The notes under the pieces were generated by a model that was not told the DNA's origin, did not search any database, and worked only from the letters and a program-made list of their open reading frames with translations. A DNA stretch of 64,000 bases from assembly GCA_900618425.1 (NCBI GenBank), contig UZAN01039924.1:27694-91693 (forward strand). The letters are read 5' to 3'. The translations under genes were made by a program, and so were the position numbers. Positions 35,640-46,489 of this stretch are shown here, piece by piece (position 1 is the stretch's first letter; each line of letters starts with the position of its first letter). The stretch comes from Echinostoma caproni. Lineage: Eukaryota; Platyhelminthes; Trematoda; Plagiorchiida; Echinostomatidae.

Positions 35640-38390
35640 AAAACAAAAAGCGTTTTCCGAAAGACTATGTGAATGCAGACTGGAAGACCAATCAAAATTA
35701 GCCGACCGGAACAGCTAGTGAAAAACACTCAAAGGGTAGAGAAGATAACAGCCAATCGGGATCCCACACAAAAGTCACGGGAGGAAGTGAGATTGAATGA
35801 TTTTTGCTAAACAACCAGAGAGATGGAGTCAATAATGAAGAATTGCAGGTGGATGTATTTATGGGCAACATATTTTTTCAACCTCAAGTGAAACCTCTGT
35901 AAACCTAATTTATTTCTCTTATCGCATTCAAACGGAAACCTCAAAAAGTGACTGTTGCTCCGGGTGTCACATGTAACTTATTTGGACTACCATTTCAGAA
36001 CATAATTTCAATCGGATTGGACTGTTTTCCCCACGGCAGTCAAAATTACTTCTTGAGTGGGGCCCCGAACGAGGATGAAAGATTTGGTGGGGCGGGACTT
36101 GTTTGTTCGTCCACTCCACGGGAACGAAGCGATAGACAATAGGAGTGCAACGAAAGTATAATGATAGCAAACTTTAAGACCAAAGGATCACCGTTCCATT
36201 AAATCTGTCGCGATTGGCGGGAATCGGTCAACGCAGTTGTTTGCTTGGTTTGATGGCAAAAGTGGAACGACGTGGAATGATAATCAAATGTGGATTAATA
36301 AGTCGTACCGATAGCTTAAAATGAAGTTAGATGGCCAGGTAAATAGACGACAATAAGATATTAAGATGGTTCCTGACATGGAGGTAGGTAAACCATGAAC
36401 AAATATCCAGGGGAAAGAACTATTACGAAATGAGCTTCGCATATGATGAAGGGGGGCGGGTCTGTGAACAATGAACGAATAGCCAATTGGCTTAAGGATT
36501 GAGATATGCGCCTGGCATGGGCAGTTGAACAACCCATGAAAAGCAAATGGTGTGATGCTTAACAGACGTGTGTGTGCGAGGGGGGAGTACAAACAGTGCA
36601 CGGATATGCAGGTGATATAAAGAATGCATTATATGTATATCACGTGATAAACGGTTAACGAAAACCAAGGAGCGTGACAATTAGCAGATGACATGGGTGA
36701 AGCAAAATCAGTAACAGAGTGCGTTGGGAGTGACGCTGAGGAAAACAAAAAAATGGAAAACCAGGCATATGAAGCACCTCAAATTGCATGTTTGAGGGGC
36801 TAGAACATAGTGTGAAAGGGTTTTGCGATCTACCTGAAACCCCCGGTGTTGGGTGATCAATCATTGATACGGGTTCAGTCAATGACAAGTGACACGTAAT
36901 TGAATGAATAATGGTGGGCTGTGTCCGGGAAAGTGTAACCAAAACCATGTACTCTTGTCCGGACCGTTGTCGCCAACCCCAGATAAGGCCTAGACACAAT
37001 AGGTGGTCCAACTCCTCATCCATAACTTCCGGTAAACAGGGAGTCCCTATTTTACACGTTCTCTCTTTCCTGTAGCTTTTATTATCAGTAACGCTGACTG
37101 ATGCAATATCGCTGCAGTAAAAGAAACATTTTGTGCACCCAATGGATGGATTCTCAGTAGTACACAAATCCATACAATGGCCATGGAGCGGTAACAACGT
37201 AAAAATGGAAAAGTAATAAATTGGACATCTTGCAGCAGAGAAAAAAGTGATGCTAGCAAAAGACTTAAGGCCTGCATAAAATTGGTTGGAGGTCAGCCAA
37301 AACAGTTCTGTCAAATCACAGCATGCTCCATTTCCCACAGGTTGGTTTATTGGGAGGTTACCAATGTCAAGCAGAACTTGCTTCAGCATCGTAATGCAAG
37401 GAAAATTCGTTGGCACGTTCTACTTTCGATCGGGTGACAGCTTTTGTACGATTAACTATTAGAAAGACAATGAAATGAGTAAACTGAATTCAGATGCATC
37501 GGTAAAATGACCATTTGTTCTTCAACTTTTTTCTCATGGCTGACGCGTGAATCACAACATAGCGGCAAGGCAGGCCACTTTCTCACAACGGTCCTTATTG
37601 CTCAAAATAGTTGCGATGCTCATTCTGTTTGGAGTTTTCACCTCCAGCGTAATCATCACAGATATATCTTTCATATTGTATGGCCTAAAATCACTCTAGC
37701 ATAAAGAATTTAATTAAGTCGGAAATAGGAAAAACTGTCGGTTATTTTATCAATGATGCCAACAGCGCAACGCCGATCGTACCAAAACGTAGAATAATGG
37801 GTGTTAGGTTTTCAGGATGAAGAGCTGTTGTTATAGATTAAAAGAAATTTGTCAGTAGAAAAATGTTAGGTCCCCGAACCGAAACCGGTTCTCAAGGGAC
37901 GAAATCCTCTCCTTCAAGCTTCAAAATACCAAGAATGGAAGTTCGGTAATAAGTATTTTTGGACTAAGTTTAAGGGTATAACATTTTAAGTGGTCTCAAG
38001 CGCTAAAAAGGAATGCTTCAGGAATATGAGACAACCAAAGTGGGTGCACGAATCTGCGGAACGCTAAATCGATTGAGGGGCATAGAAAGCCTACAATGGG
38101 CAGAGAGGATACACCAGAGCAAATAATCTCATCAGCCGCAATATAAGTATCAAGAGATACAGGTGGTAAAACTGTGTTAAAAAGTAATTGGTAAGTAATG
38201 GTATATCAGAGACAGATGTATGAGTAGTACTGCAAATATTTGAGAAGTAAATTAAATAAAAGCTGTTGAGGAAATGAGACGGATTACAGATGATTGCAGG
38301 GGCTTTTCTAGTTGAGAAAGGGAGCATCAAGTGAATGTGTTTAGGGACACGAGATCTGAGGAACTTGGAGGAAGCCCTTCCCAAGATTAC
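35640..38390 (-). other. Strand-asymmetric region with a 253-codon frame
   Basis: The + strand is conspicuously purine-rich (the - strand C/T-rich) over much of this region, as seen over the minus-strand LINE B. The longest stop-free frame not tied to a known element is 37416-36655 on the - strand (contains GACCDLTELFWLTSNQFYAG and PEVMDEELDHLLCLGLIWGW). Low A content on that strand reduces stop codons, so length alone is weak evidence. I found no RT, nuclease, integrase or gag motif. It could be a decayed element or a long transcript's UTR. Confidence 0.3.
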
Positions 38391-38393
38391 TTT

Positions 38394-38635
38394 AAAAGAA
38401 AAGACAATATTGCAGTACTGCACGATTCATGTTCAGGACGGTTTCGCTGCATCTCAGTATGATGCATACTGCAGAAAATGCAATGTTTATATAGGGCTTT
38501 AACATGACAACAAACGGACAAAACTTAAAGGAGGGAGGGGTATAAGAACCATATCATCACGGAAGGGCGAGACTAACATAAAGTTATTTTTGCTGACACA
38601 GAGGGGCTTCCATCGATTAATATCAATTGCTTCAG
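38394..38635 (-). repeat. Left arm of PLE inverted repeat (3' fragment, inverted)
   Basis: The reverse complement of 39039-39280: 242 bases each, no indels, four mismatches all in the outer 70 bases, and about 170 inner bases identical. On the - strand it encodes the same nuclease C-terminal end (EAIDINRWKPLCVSKNNF) and 3' UTR as the right copy. Beyond 38635 the similarity drops sharply. Confidence 0.95.
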
Positions 38636-38689
38636 TAAGTCTTAGTAGGTAGCCTGCTTTACAAAAGACTGAGGTCAACCATCGCTCGA

Positions 38690-39280
38690 ATCCACTACGC
38701 AGCGAACCCAGAAGCGTCTGCCGGACAACCAGAGTACCCACAACCCCGGCAAAAGAACGCCTGCCTCTGTACGCCAACTGTAATCTAATCTACCAGTTCC
38801 AGTGTGGGCAGACCAGAGCGACAACTACGCAATCGGGTGGTGGAACCTATTCCAAATTGAGTTCAAAATCAGCTGACCCAATCGAGGTCAAGTCCGCTGC
38901 ATAGAAACGACGGTCGAAACTACAAGATTCCGTCTTCAGCCATTGCTCAATAGCTGCTGATGACGCAACACTAGATCTACCGAAGCACAGAGTTTCGAAT
39001 TGTCTACAAGCCACGAGTCGTAAGATTGCTAAAATTTGCTGAAGCAATTGATATTAATCGATGGAAGCCCCTCTGTGTCAGCAAAAATAACTTTATGTTA
39101 GTCTCGCCCTTCCGTGATGATATGGTTCTTATACCCCTCCCTCCTTTAAGTTTTGTCCGTTTGTTGTCATGTTAAAGCCCTATATAAACATTGCATTTTC
39201 TGCAGTATGCATCATATTGAGATGCAGCGAAAACGTCCTGGACATGAATCGTGCAGTATTGCAATATTGTCTTTTCTTTT
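38690..39280 (+). mobile_element. Penelope-like element, GIY-YIG nuclease end and 3' UTR
   Basis: On the + strand the region before the nuclease reads PAKERLPLYANCNLIYQFQC, the link into a PLE GIY-YIG domain (Y-x-F-x-C-x-C-G). Part of the domain core (Y-I-G and R) is lost. Later blocks are IPSSAIAQ (usually S-A-I-A-x-H-L), FRIVYKPRVVRLLKFAEAI and NRWKPLCVSKNNFML, the E-A-x-x-I-x-x-x-K-P-x-L-C-x-Q-K ending typical of PLE nucleases. Stops at about 38900 and 38960 break it. The RT domain is absent. PLEs often insert with partial inverted copies, which matches the arms at 38394-38635 and 39039-39280. Confidence 0.75.
39039..39280 (+). repeat. Right arm of PLE inverted repeat
   Basis: Partner of 38394-38635, separated by 403 bases. 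It covers the nuclease C-terminus and the PLE 3' UTR up to GTCTTTTCTTTT. Transcribed in one piece, the pair would form a stem of about 240 bp. Confidence 0.95.
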
Positions 39281-39289
39281 GAATATGTT

Positions 39290-40998
39290 TACACAAATTT
39301 CGGTCGACCCAGGTAATCACTTCGTCACATCCGTGGGTAAAATTCCATTCCCCTGAAAATATCGAATGCATCAAGTCGGAGTACATAGCACTCACCGATG
39401 TGCGAGACCCTTTTCCTTTGAAAGCAATGAACACAGAGTTTGTCAAAATGTTTGATTCGCCGACTTTTCGACTTCAGCGACTTTCCTCACCCACAAGTGC
39501 ATGTTACTTGACAAACAGAAAGCATAGCCATTCTGTGGACGGAACATTGCCGCAGCGCAACCCACCACCCAACGGAATACTTATTGTGATTTCTGCGATC
39601 GTTCTTACCCAACTATGTGTAGCAATTCCTTCAAAAATAAGGAAATAGGGAAATATTGCGGTTAGACGTAAAAATAGCCGGAGACCGTCTGTCGGTATTT
39701 GAACTTGATTATTTAACTATTTGATGCAAAGGTACAGGTCAGACAAGTAATAATAAATATCGACTGTAAATTAGTAGAATTAATGGAACTTGGAAAAGTT
39801 GACTCCTAATTCCCTGTGAGCGATGTTTCGTTTCTCCACCTGAAGATTACTCAATAATCTCTCTATCCGAATACGGGAAGTTCGTAAGTAAATATTCAGT
39901 GATGTGACATATGGTGAAATGAGGCGGATTCTGAATGAATTTACTATTGGATACAGGAAAATAAATGACCAGTTACTAATTTCCTTGTTGATGACTCACT
40001 TTATTCAATTCTTTAGTTAGTAGGCACTCATGGTGCGAGTGTATCTGTCGAACGTCCATGATTTCCAAGTGAATAACGGTGACGTTAGTGGAGTTGTTTC
40101 TTGACTGGCGTTCACTTAACCAGGATTTTAGCTCACTTCATGGTCATGGAAAGTGCAGGTGGTAGCGTTCTTTTGCTAGCACAGTACAGTCTTAAATCAT
40201 TTCTCCTATATATATTCGCCATTTATTGAGAAAGTGGCTTCGACATGTTGGTCTGCCATTTTGTTTGCATACATCATTAGAATATATCGTTGGATCTAAG
40301 ATGTGCGCTCTACCTCAATCGTATGACTTCTCACTCCTGGTTTATTGCACCATATGGCCTAAATTATTCAACTTTCTCTAAATCGATGAAAATCATACTT
40401 CACTGCATCCGTATGCACACCATTACATGGTTCCTTGCGAATGTGATGGGAAGGAGCTACATTATCAACATTGGCAACATTATCCACAAAAACATACGTT
40501 TCCTGCCAGTAGCATAGACTAATGCGCCGTACAAGCACTGGATCCATTTGAACTAGGTCCTTTTTTGCACTGGGTGTTGACTGTAGAGTTTTCGTCGTGT
40601 GAAAAAAGATGAAATACCTTTTTTCTTTTATTATTTCTTTCACCAACTGCAGTCCTCTTTGTCTGATCAACAGCTTCCAAATTTCTAATGCTAATGTTAG
40701 GTATTCTCATTATTCTATCTATATATGAATTAACTTTAAAAAGTGCTAACGTTGCTTGTAGTCGTGATCCCTTTAATGAGACAAAATAAAAAGGTGATCT
40801 GAAGATGTGTCTGTATCCAATTGTCTCCTGGTGTGACTGGGTGAAATTTCACATCCATGTCTGAACTGATTTTGATTGATTCTAATTTAGAATTCGAAAA
40901 GGAATAGCTCCGGAACATTTTGCACTTATTTTGTGCTCAAGGTAATCGCAACAAAGAAGAGCTGTCAGGAAACAAATATGTACACTGTATTAGGATTC
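39290..40998. other. No recognised element
   Basis: Short frames only; 39400-39648 (+) contains DPFPLKAMNTEFVKMFDSP but has no clear splice signals. The region ends at the second assembly gap. Confidence 0.35.
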
Positions 40999-41524
40999 NN
41001 NNNNNNNNNNNNNNNNNNNNNNNNNNNNNNNNNNNNNNNNNNNNNNNNNNNNNNNNNNNNNNNNNNNNNNNNNNNNNNNNNNNNNNNNNNNNNNNNNNNN
41101 NNNNNNNNNNNNNNNNNNNNNNNNNNNNNNNNNNNNNNNNNNNNNNNNNNNNNNNNNNNNNNNNNNNNNNNNNNNNNNNNNNNNNNNNNNNNNNNNNNNN
41201 NNNNNNNNNNNNNNNNNNNNNNNNNNNNNNNNNNNNNNNNNNNNNNNNNNNNNNNNNNNNNNNNNNNNNNNNNNNNNNNNNNNNNNNNNNNNNNNNNNNN
41301 NNNNNNNNNNNNNNNNNNNNNNNNNNNNNNNNNNNNNNNNNNNNNNNNNNNNNNNNNNNNNNNNNNNNNNNNNNNNNNNNNNNNNNNNNNNNNNNNNNNN
41401 NNNNNNNNNNNNNNNNNNNNNNNNNNNNNNNNNNNNNNNNNNNNNNNNNNNNNNNNNNNNNNNNNNNNNNNNNNNNNNNNNNNNNNNNNNNNNNNNNNNN
41501 NNNNNNNNNNNNNNNNNNNNNNNN
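40999..41524. other. Assembly gap (526 Ns)
   Basis: Run of N; frames drawn through it are meaningless. Confidence 0.99.
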
Positions 41525-41650
41525 AAGAAGTGTTTTATTGACAGTTGCAACTGTTTGAGCCTCTTTAGTTAAGTTTATTCCCATTGCCGCTATCACAGCC
41601 GGTGATGCTTTTGCCAGAGCGCATTCGAGACCATAGACTCGTATATGGGG
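41525..41650 (-). CDS. Candidate exon truncated by the assembly gap
   Basis: On the - strand a strong acceptor (ctattccctatctatctaag) precedes a phase 0 frame of 42 codons that runs into the gap. It reads PHIRVYGLECALAKASP, AVIAAMGINLTKEAQ, TVATVNKTLL: Ala-rich, helix-like, coding in character. Upstream of the acceptor the same frame stays readable after one TAA (contains FYDAQTKENWSEFRSFCLD), so an alternative is a decayed retroelement protein with an in-frame stop. A + strand frame (41672-41905) overlaps only the upstream part. Unrecognised. Confidence 0.35.
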
Positions 41651-41983
41651 CTTAGATAGATAGGGAATAGCTTGTGTCAACACCGGAACAGGTTCGAGTA
41701 CCACTTAGTGTGCTTTTGCATCAAGGCAAAACGACCGGAATTCGCTCCAATTTTCCTTGGTTTGTGCGTCATAAAATCGGGTGCAAAAAGCTTCCAACCA
41801 GCTGACCGGTTTCTTGAATATCGATCATCCGTTTTCAGACATACTGCAGACGATTCACTTGAGTCATATGCCGGAAAACAACGAACCTCCGTGATTACCC
41901 TTTAGACAATCGGTTTGTAATTGTTCATATGAGGGAAACAATTTTCATCGTCAATTCGTATTTCGATAGTTGATGCAACTTCT

Positions 41984-42328
41984 CTAAACAGGGACACTGA
42001 ATGAGCGCACGCATTCGTTAATCCGTAATTTATTTGAATGTGATACGTAATGCGATACGTTTATTGAGTTACAACCGCAAATGCATTTGCAGCCAATTGC
42101 GTACTGTGAATTCTCATCCCATTCAACATCATCATAATCAACATGGCATATGGAAAAGCATTCGTGTGACTCGCTAAGCCACATCGCTTCATGGTGCTTT
42201 AATCGCAGGAATGAAGGGTTCCGGCCAAATGCGTAGTTAAGTAAACGCAGATACAATCGCAATGAAATGAGCCACACGACCGCAGCTATTTGGACAATGA
42301 TTAGGCTGTAAATTTCAATAACGGGCAT
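41984..42328 (-). CDS. Candidate ORF with membrane segment and Cys cluster
   Basis: A - strand ATG opens 114 codons. The start MPVIEIYSLIIVQIAAVVW plus LISLRLYLRLL looks like a signal anchor or membrane helix. The later half has an acidic stretch (HVDYDDVEWDENSQ) and four closely spaced cysteines (GCKCICGCNS). Length and character are compatible with a small membrane or secreted protein or a first exon, but no family is recognised and no polyadenylation signal was sought successfully. Confidence 0.3.
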   Translation of the reverse strand: MPVIEIYSLIIVQIAAVVWLISLRLYLRLLNYAFGRNPSFLRLKHHEAMWLSESHECFSICHVDYDDVEWDENSQYAIGCKCICGCNSINVSHYVSHSNKLRINECVRSFSVPV

Positions 42329-42359
42329 AACAGGTGAGCAGTCAGTATGGTCATATTTA

Positions 42360-43445
42360 GATAGGGATGAAGAGATCGTTTAAAAATTGCAATAATTCAT
42401 TATCTGGAATTCCTTTTCCGCTGTCCAATATTTACACGATTTAGTATCAGACAGACTGGAACGCTTATTCTTAATTTACCATGATTGATGTGCTCGGGTT
42501 TTTATTATCATGCTACTAAAATATTGTCGGAAATGATGAATATTTGGTTTAAGGTACATTACCTTCGTTTCTGAAATAGGTTTCAGATTGTGATAAGTGT
42601 TCATTACTGTTATATTTTCGAAGTCGATCAAACTGCACGAATGATTGAGAAATTGAGTGAATTATATTTCGAATGGTATATCACTCACATAGAGAGCCTT
42701 GAGAATACCAATTCATCAGGCTAGACTAAAAACAGTGATGGATATCAGAGAACTTGTTTAGTTTTTGTATCGTAGGTTCCATTCTTAATTTTTGTGTTGC
42801 TTGAATACGGTAATAACATCAAACACAAAGAAATGCAAACACGCCTCCAAGCCTGGTGCCAAGTCTCATTACTGAAAGATCACTGGAATGTTACTTTTTC
42901 TGCCATAAGCTTTGTTTTCTGTGATTAAGTAAACTAATAATGCAGTATCTCTTTGATAGATCTGACCGGTACACTTCGTGGCTCGCCTCATCCCAGAAAC
43001 TGAGGATAAATTGAGTTATTGACCGTACGGGTGTCGGAAACAACCCTTCCGTTCGAATTGTCCACTTGGATGTGCAACGGCGAGGAGTACATTGTAGAAT
43101 GAAATGGTTGAATTGAGGTGTTACATAATTTGTGATATTATTCCGACCAATCCCGATAGATCACTGTGTTCCTTGATCTCGGCTTATGTTTTAGCAAAAC
43201 GTAATCCCACACAACTTTAAACTCAAGCCCTTGTCTGCAATAACGAAGTTTTAAGGATAAAGTAACCATGCTCTACATTACGGAGATTACACAGTTCAAC
43301 AAATGGATCCACGGATTATTTTAATTCAGGCATAGAAACTCTAAACTATTGTTGTGCCGAACACTTCAAAATGCAGATGTATTCCATGTTTTCAATAAGG
43401 GTCACTGTGATAAAGGTAATATTCATTTGTTTTCCGGTGCTCATT
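42360..43445. other. No recognisable gene or element
   Basis: AT-rich sequence, no frames or repeats of note. Confidence 0.45.
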
Positions 43446-43450
43446 AAAAA

Positions 43451-43760
43451 GTCTGCCAAACAACAATTTGAACAATTTAACCCTGTCTTAGAAGCTCATT
43501 CGGTGGACTCCGGTGAATGCTAAGGAAAACCTGTCGAGATAGTCAGCTTACATACCATATACATCTGTAAGTTGGATGGGTAAATTCGGATGTGAAAAGA
43601 TCAGTGCTATCGGTGTGGCCTCGTAGATCAGCTGGTAGAACCTGCGCGTACAAAGCGTAGGCGGCGTCCATGCGTGGATTTTAATCCCATCAAGGCTTCT
43701 GAGCCTTTGACAATCGACATACAAACTTCAAATATGCCAAACAACAGTTTGAACGATTAA
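43451..43760 (+). repeat. tRNA-like-containing repeat (family T), copy 2
   Basis: Aligns with 20438-20793. The left end word TGCCAAACAACAATTTGAAC (43453) recurs at the right end as TGCCAAACAACAGTTTGAAC (43735), one mismatch in 20, a direct redundancy with a period of 282 bases. The tRNA-like segment is at 43618-43696; box A is ATCAGCTGGTAGAA and box B has decayed to GGATTTTAATCCC. Confidence 0.75.
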
Positions 43761-43764
43761 AAAA

Positions 43765-44540
43765 TAGGTGGAAATAAATGTGAACTACCTATGGTGATTT
43801 CACTAGGAATACCATCCGTAGAATTACTGTTCAATGAGCTACTCCTTAAGCCCCATTAAACCCATACCTTTATTGCGGTAGTTTATTATAAATAAAATGT
43901 GTTTTGTTAACTGAAGTAAACATAGATCGAATTATTGTTTTCGTAGCCTATGAAACAGTTGCCAATAGGTACATGATACATTTAAAGATTGACTGATTCT
44001 TTCTGGCTATATGTTGAATGCAAATTATGTAGCTCAGTGTGTTCTTACATTTCACTTTTAATCACCATATGAAGCACATCAGCATGTACTATTTCATGTC
44101 ATCCATGATCCGGATACAGCAAAGTTCTGCAAACCTTTTCAGCTTGATCCGGATTTCGAACACAGACTGAGACCGGATGAATTTACCTGCCTCGGGACGA
44201 AAGGGCCAGGGTCGGGAATGAGAACAACGGAATTGCTAAACTACTATTACAAAACAAATGAACGAAAATGTATGTACCTGAAGCGGTTTCAGCGAGAAAA
44301 ACAGAGAAACATATGCACTGGGACCTGATTTCGGCCTGTTTGGCATAGATCAGTGACCCATGACATACTGAACAAGAGGAACTCCTTCAGTTTATTCACC
44401 GGAGTAGTTTATAAAAGAAGACAAAACCTCTGATTGATCGATACATGGGGATAACACTTTTGCATTTTGTAGACACTTGGCGGATTATAAATGAAACTGA
44501 TTACTTCAAGGGAAATGATTATTTTAGACGCTGAATGTTT
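43765..44540. other. No recognisable gene or element
   Basis: Nothing named; GGGACGAAAGGG at about 44195 recalls the hammerhead 3' box but lacks the remaining core. Confidence 0.4.
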
Positions 44541-44546
44541 GGACTA

Positions 44547-44815
44547 GCTCAATCGGTTTTTCACAGGCACCGGGCACTATTGATGATGGCTGTGGGTTTC
44601 GCTCCTTGGGATACCTTTAATTCCCCACTAATGGATTGCATTCAAGTACGATGGAATTGTTTGTAATAACCGAAAAAGAGTACTGGACAGCTGTTTCGTC
44701 CTGCTTGGGACTTGTCAGAGGAATGTAGCTTTCGAATCCCTGTCAGGACTCGAATCCCGAACATTGGGTCAGGACTTCAAACCCTTGCCCTTGAGTTACA
44801 CTGTCAACCGCATTT
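44547..44815 (-). repeat. Hammerhead SINE, minus-strand full-length copy
   Basis: On the - strand: head with GTAACTCAAGGGCAAGGG and box B GGGATTCGAGTCC (44815-44730), hammerhead at 44724-44680, then a 3' body of about 130 bases (contains CAATAGTGCCCGGTGCCTGTG). The core is the best preserved in the window: CTGACAA (one change from CTGANGA), stem II GTCC/GGAC with loop CAAGCA, GAAAC, short stem III, cleavage site GTC, then CAGTAC. The change at core G8 and a weak stem I suggest loss of activity. Related in design to the Sm-alpha hammerhead repeats of schistosomes. Confidence 0.7.
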
Positions 44816-45150
44816 AAATGCATTCAAATAGTTGGGAATTAACGATCTCCCAAGGAGTGAAACACACACCGAACATCATCAACAGTGCCTGGTGCCTGTG
44901 AAAAAACCAAATGGGCTAATCCATACATTCATCAGCTAAATTGATTGAACCATTCGCACAAGGTGATAACCCTCGATCGTGTAACCCAAGGGTAATTGTT
45001 TGAAGTCCCAACCCAAATATCTTCAGTTCAAGTCCTGACATGGACACAAAATGTACACTCTGCTAACGAGTTGCAAACAGGACGAAACAGCTGTCCAGTG
45101 CTCTTTGTCGGTTATCACATGTATTTCATTCGCATTATAATGAAACCAAT
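44816..45150 (+). repeat. Hammerhead SINE, plus-strand tandem partial dimer
   Basis: 44816-44935 is a 3' body in + orientation (CAACAGTGCCTGGTGCCTGTG). Directly after it comes a head (CGTGTAACCCAAGGG; TTCAAGTCCTGACATGG), a hammerhead at 45053-45103 (CTAACGA, stem II region, GAAAC, AGCTGTC, CAGTGCTC) and the start of another body. So body-head-hammerhead-body follow without spacer, as in a tandem array. It lies tail-to-head against the inverse copy 44547-44815, forming a large inverted repeat. Confidence 0.65.
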
Positions 45151-45159
45151 TACTCATTG

Positions 45160-45690
45160 AAAAACGAGATAATTACCGATGAACAGGGACTCGAATTGAA
45201 GTATAGTGGTGAAGTTTACAAAAGGTCCTTTTGGGTCACGTACTCAGTAAAATAAGTATAGTTTGTTCACAACAAAACACAGGTAGTTTAGAGGCCACAC
45301 ACAATTCTGTGTTAATCAAAGTTGATTTTTATTATTTCGGAAGCAATTCTTTCTGAAGTACTGAGGATGAGTTAAATACCATGCAACAGAAGAATGGCAA
45401 AACTTTGTGTAAGCCGAATGTGTTTGAAGTCCAAGCGAGGTGACGAAGTGGAATGAGGTTTCTAAGGTAATGATGAAGTTCATGAGAGCGGTCCGGTAAA
45501 ATATATATTGTGAGAGAATTTGCAATGCACTTGAGAATGTCTGGAGTTGCTAATGGGATAAGTGTTGGATAAGTGAACGTGGAACCTAGAGATATAATTG
45601 CAATCCTTCTTGAGTAGACCGGGAAGGATTAATTGAAAGTCATGTTTTCACCCGGGCTATATTCACTACGGGAAAACTGCTTTTAAGGAC
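45160..45690. other. No recognisable gene or element
   Basis: Short - strand frame 45316-45525 without support. Nothing else seen. Confidence 0.4.
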
Positions 45691-45699
45691 ATATAGGGG

Positions 45700-46480
45700 T
45701 TTAGAACTATTTGTGGTGAAAACCATAAAGTGATGTTATCGTAACTTTTTTAAAAACCGCAGGGCCACGACACGAGCACATCGGATGCCAATCGAGCCTT
45801 CTGTATGCGAGCTGACAGTTCATCCGTGATAAGTCCACCCATTGAGAAATAGCTGTCCAACTAACAAACATATCCATTTGTTCTATTGCTTCCACCACTA
45901 GAGTGTGTCTAGCAATTGGACTAACCCAGTCTTGTGGCAACATGCTGCGTTTTAGGGTGCAAAACGTATACCGAACATAATTGCACTATCAATCAAACTA
46001 CCCAGAAAAGCTTATAAATTACCTGAATCTTCATTTAGCAGTACAATTTCATTTGCATTCTTCAAATCAGACCTACCACCCGGGAGCAACTCCGTGCCAC
46101 TATTAAATCTATATCAAAGTTGAACAAAAATGGGGAGAGGGGACAAAATTCACGAAAATAACGTTCTGTGGTGAACTCAGGCGAAATAACGCCGGGAATT
46201 CAGACTCAACTTCGACTGTTACTTTAAAGGGATCATAATTTTGAAGTAAACGTCTCGGACACACTCTTCCGAGAAAGGCCATGCCAGATGTTGGAGTGGT
46301 TGACTGAGTGGAAAGCCATTTTAATGTCGAGAAAGACAGACATTTTGGGTCTAATAAAAGAATGTCGAAGCTCTAGAATTTGGTGAAGGGTGAAAACATT
46401 GTCACATGTGTGTCATGTGCAATGTGTTCTTAGGGTATCCAACAGAGCAACCGAGATCGGTGACGTTCATCATTTGACCT
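45700..46480 (-). pseudogene. RTE-like LINE reverse transcriptase fragment
   Basis: Read on the - strand, in order: DNVFTLHQILELRHSFIRP (R-x-C-x-D-N-I-F-T-L-R-Q block), KMSVFLDIKMAFHSVNHSN (palm motif A with catalytic D; usual A-F-D-S-V-D), SPEFTTER, then FCPLSPFLFNFDIDL (R-Q-G-C-P-x-S-P-x-L-F-N). After a deletion come MLPQDWVSPIARHTLV (K-C-K-x-L-x-Q-D-W block) and, one frame over, FSMGGLITDELSARIQKARL. The Y-A-D-D segment is missing. This matches RTE/SR2-class elements, with stops and frameshifts. It complements the 3' fragment at 13.8-14.6 kb but they need not be the same family. Confidence 0.8.
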
Positions 46481-46489
46481 GAACCGGAG

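Noticed and set aside
40920..41704. Open frames of 186-255 codons across the second gap
   Set aside because: Artefact of Ns at 40999-41524; only the minus-strand part at 41525-41650 was kept as an exon candidate.
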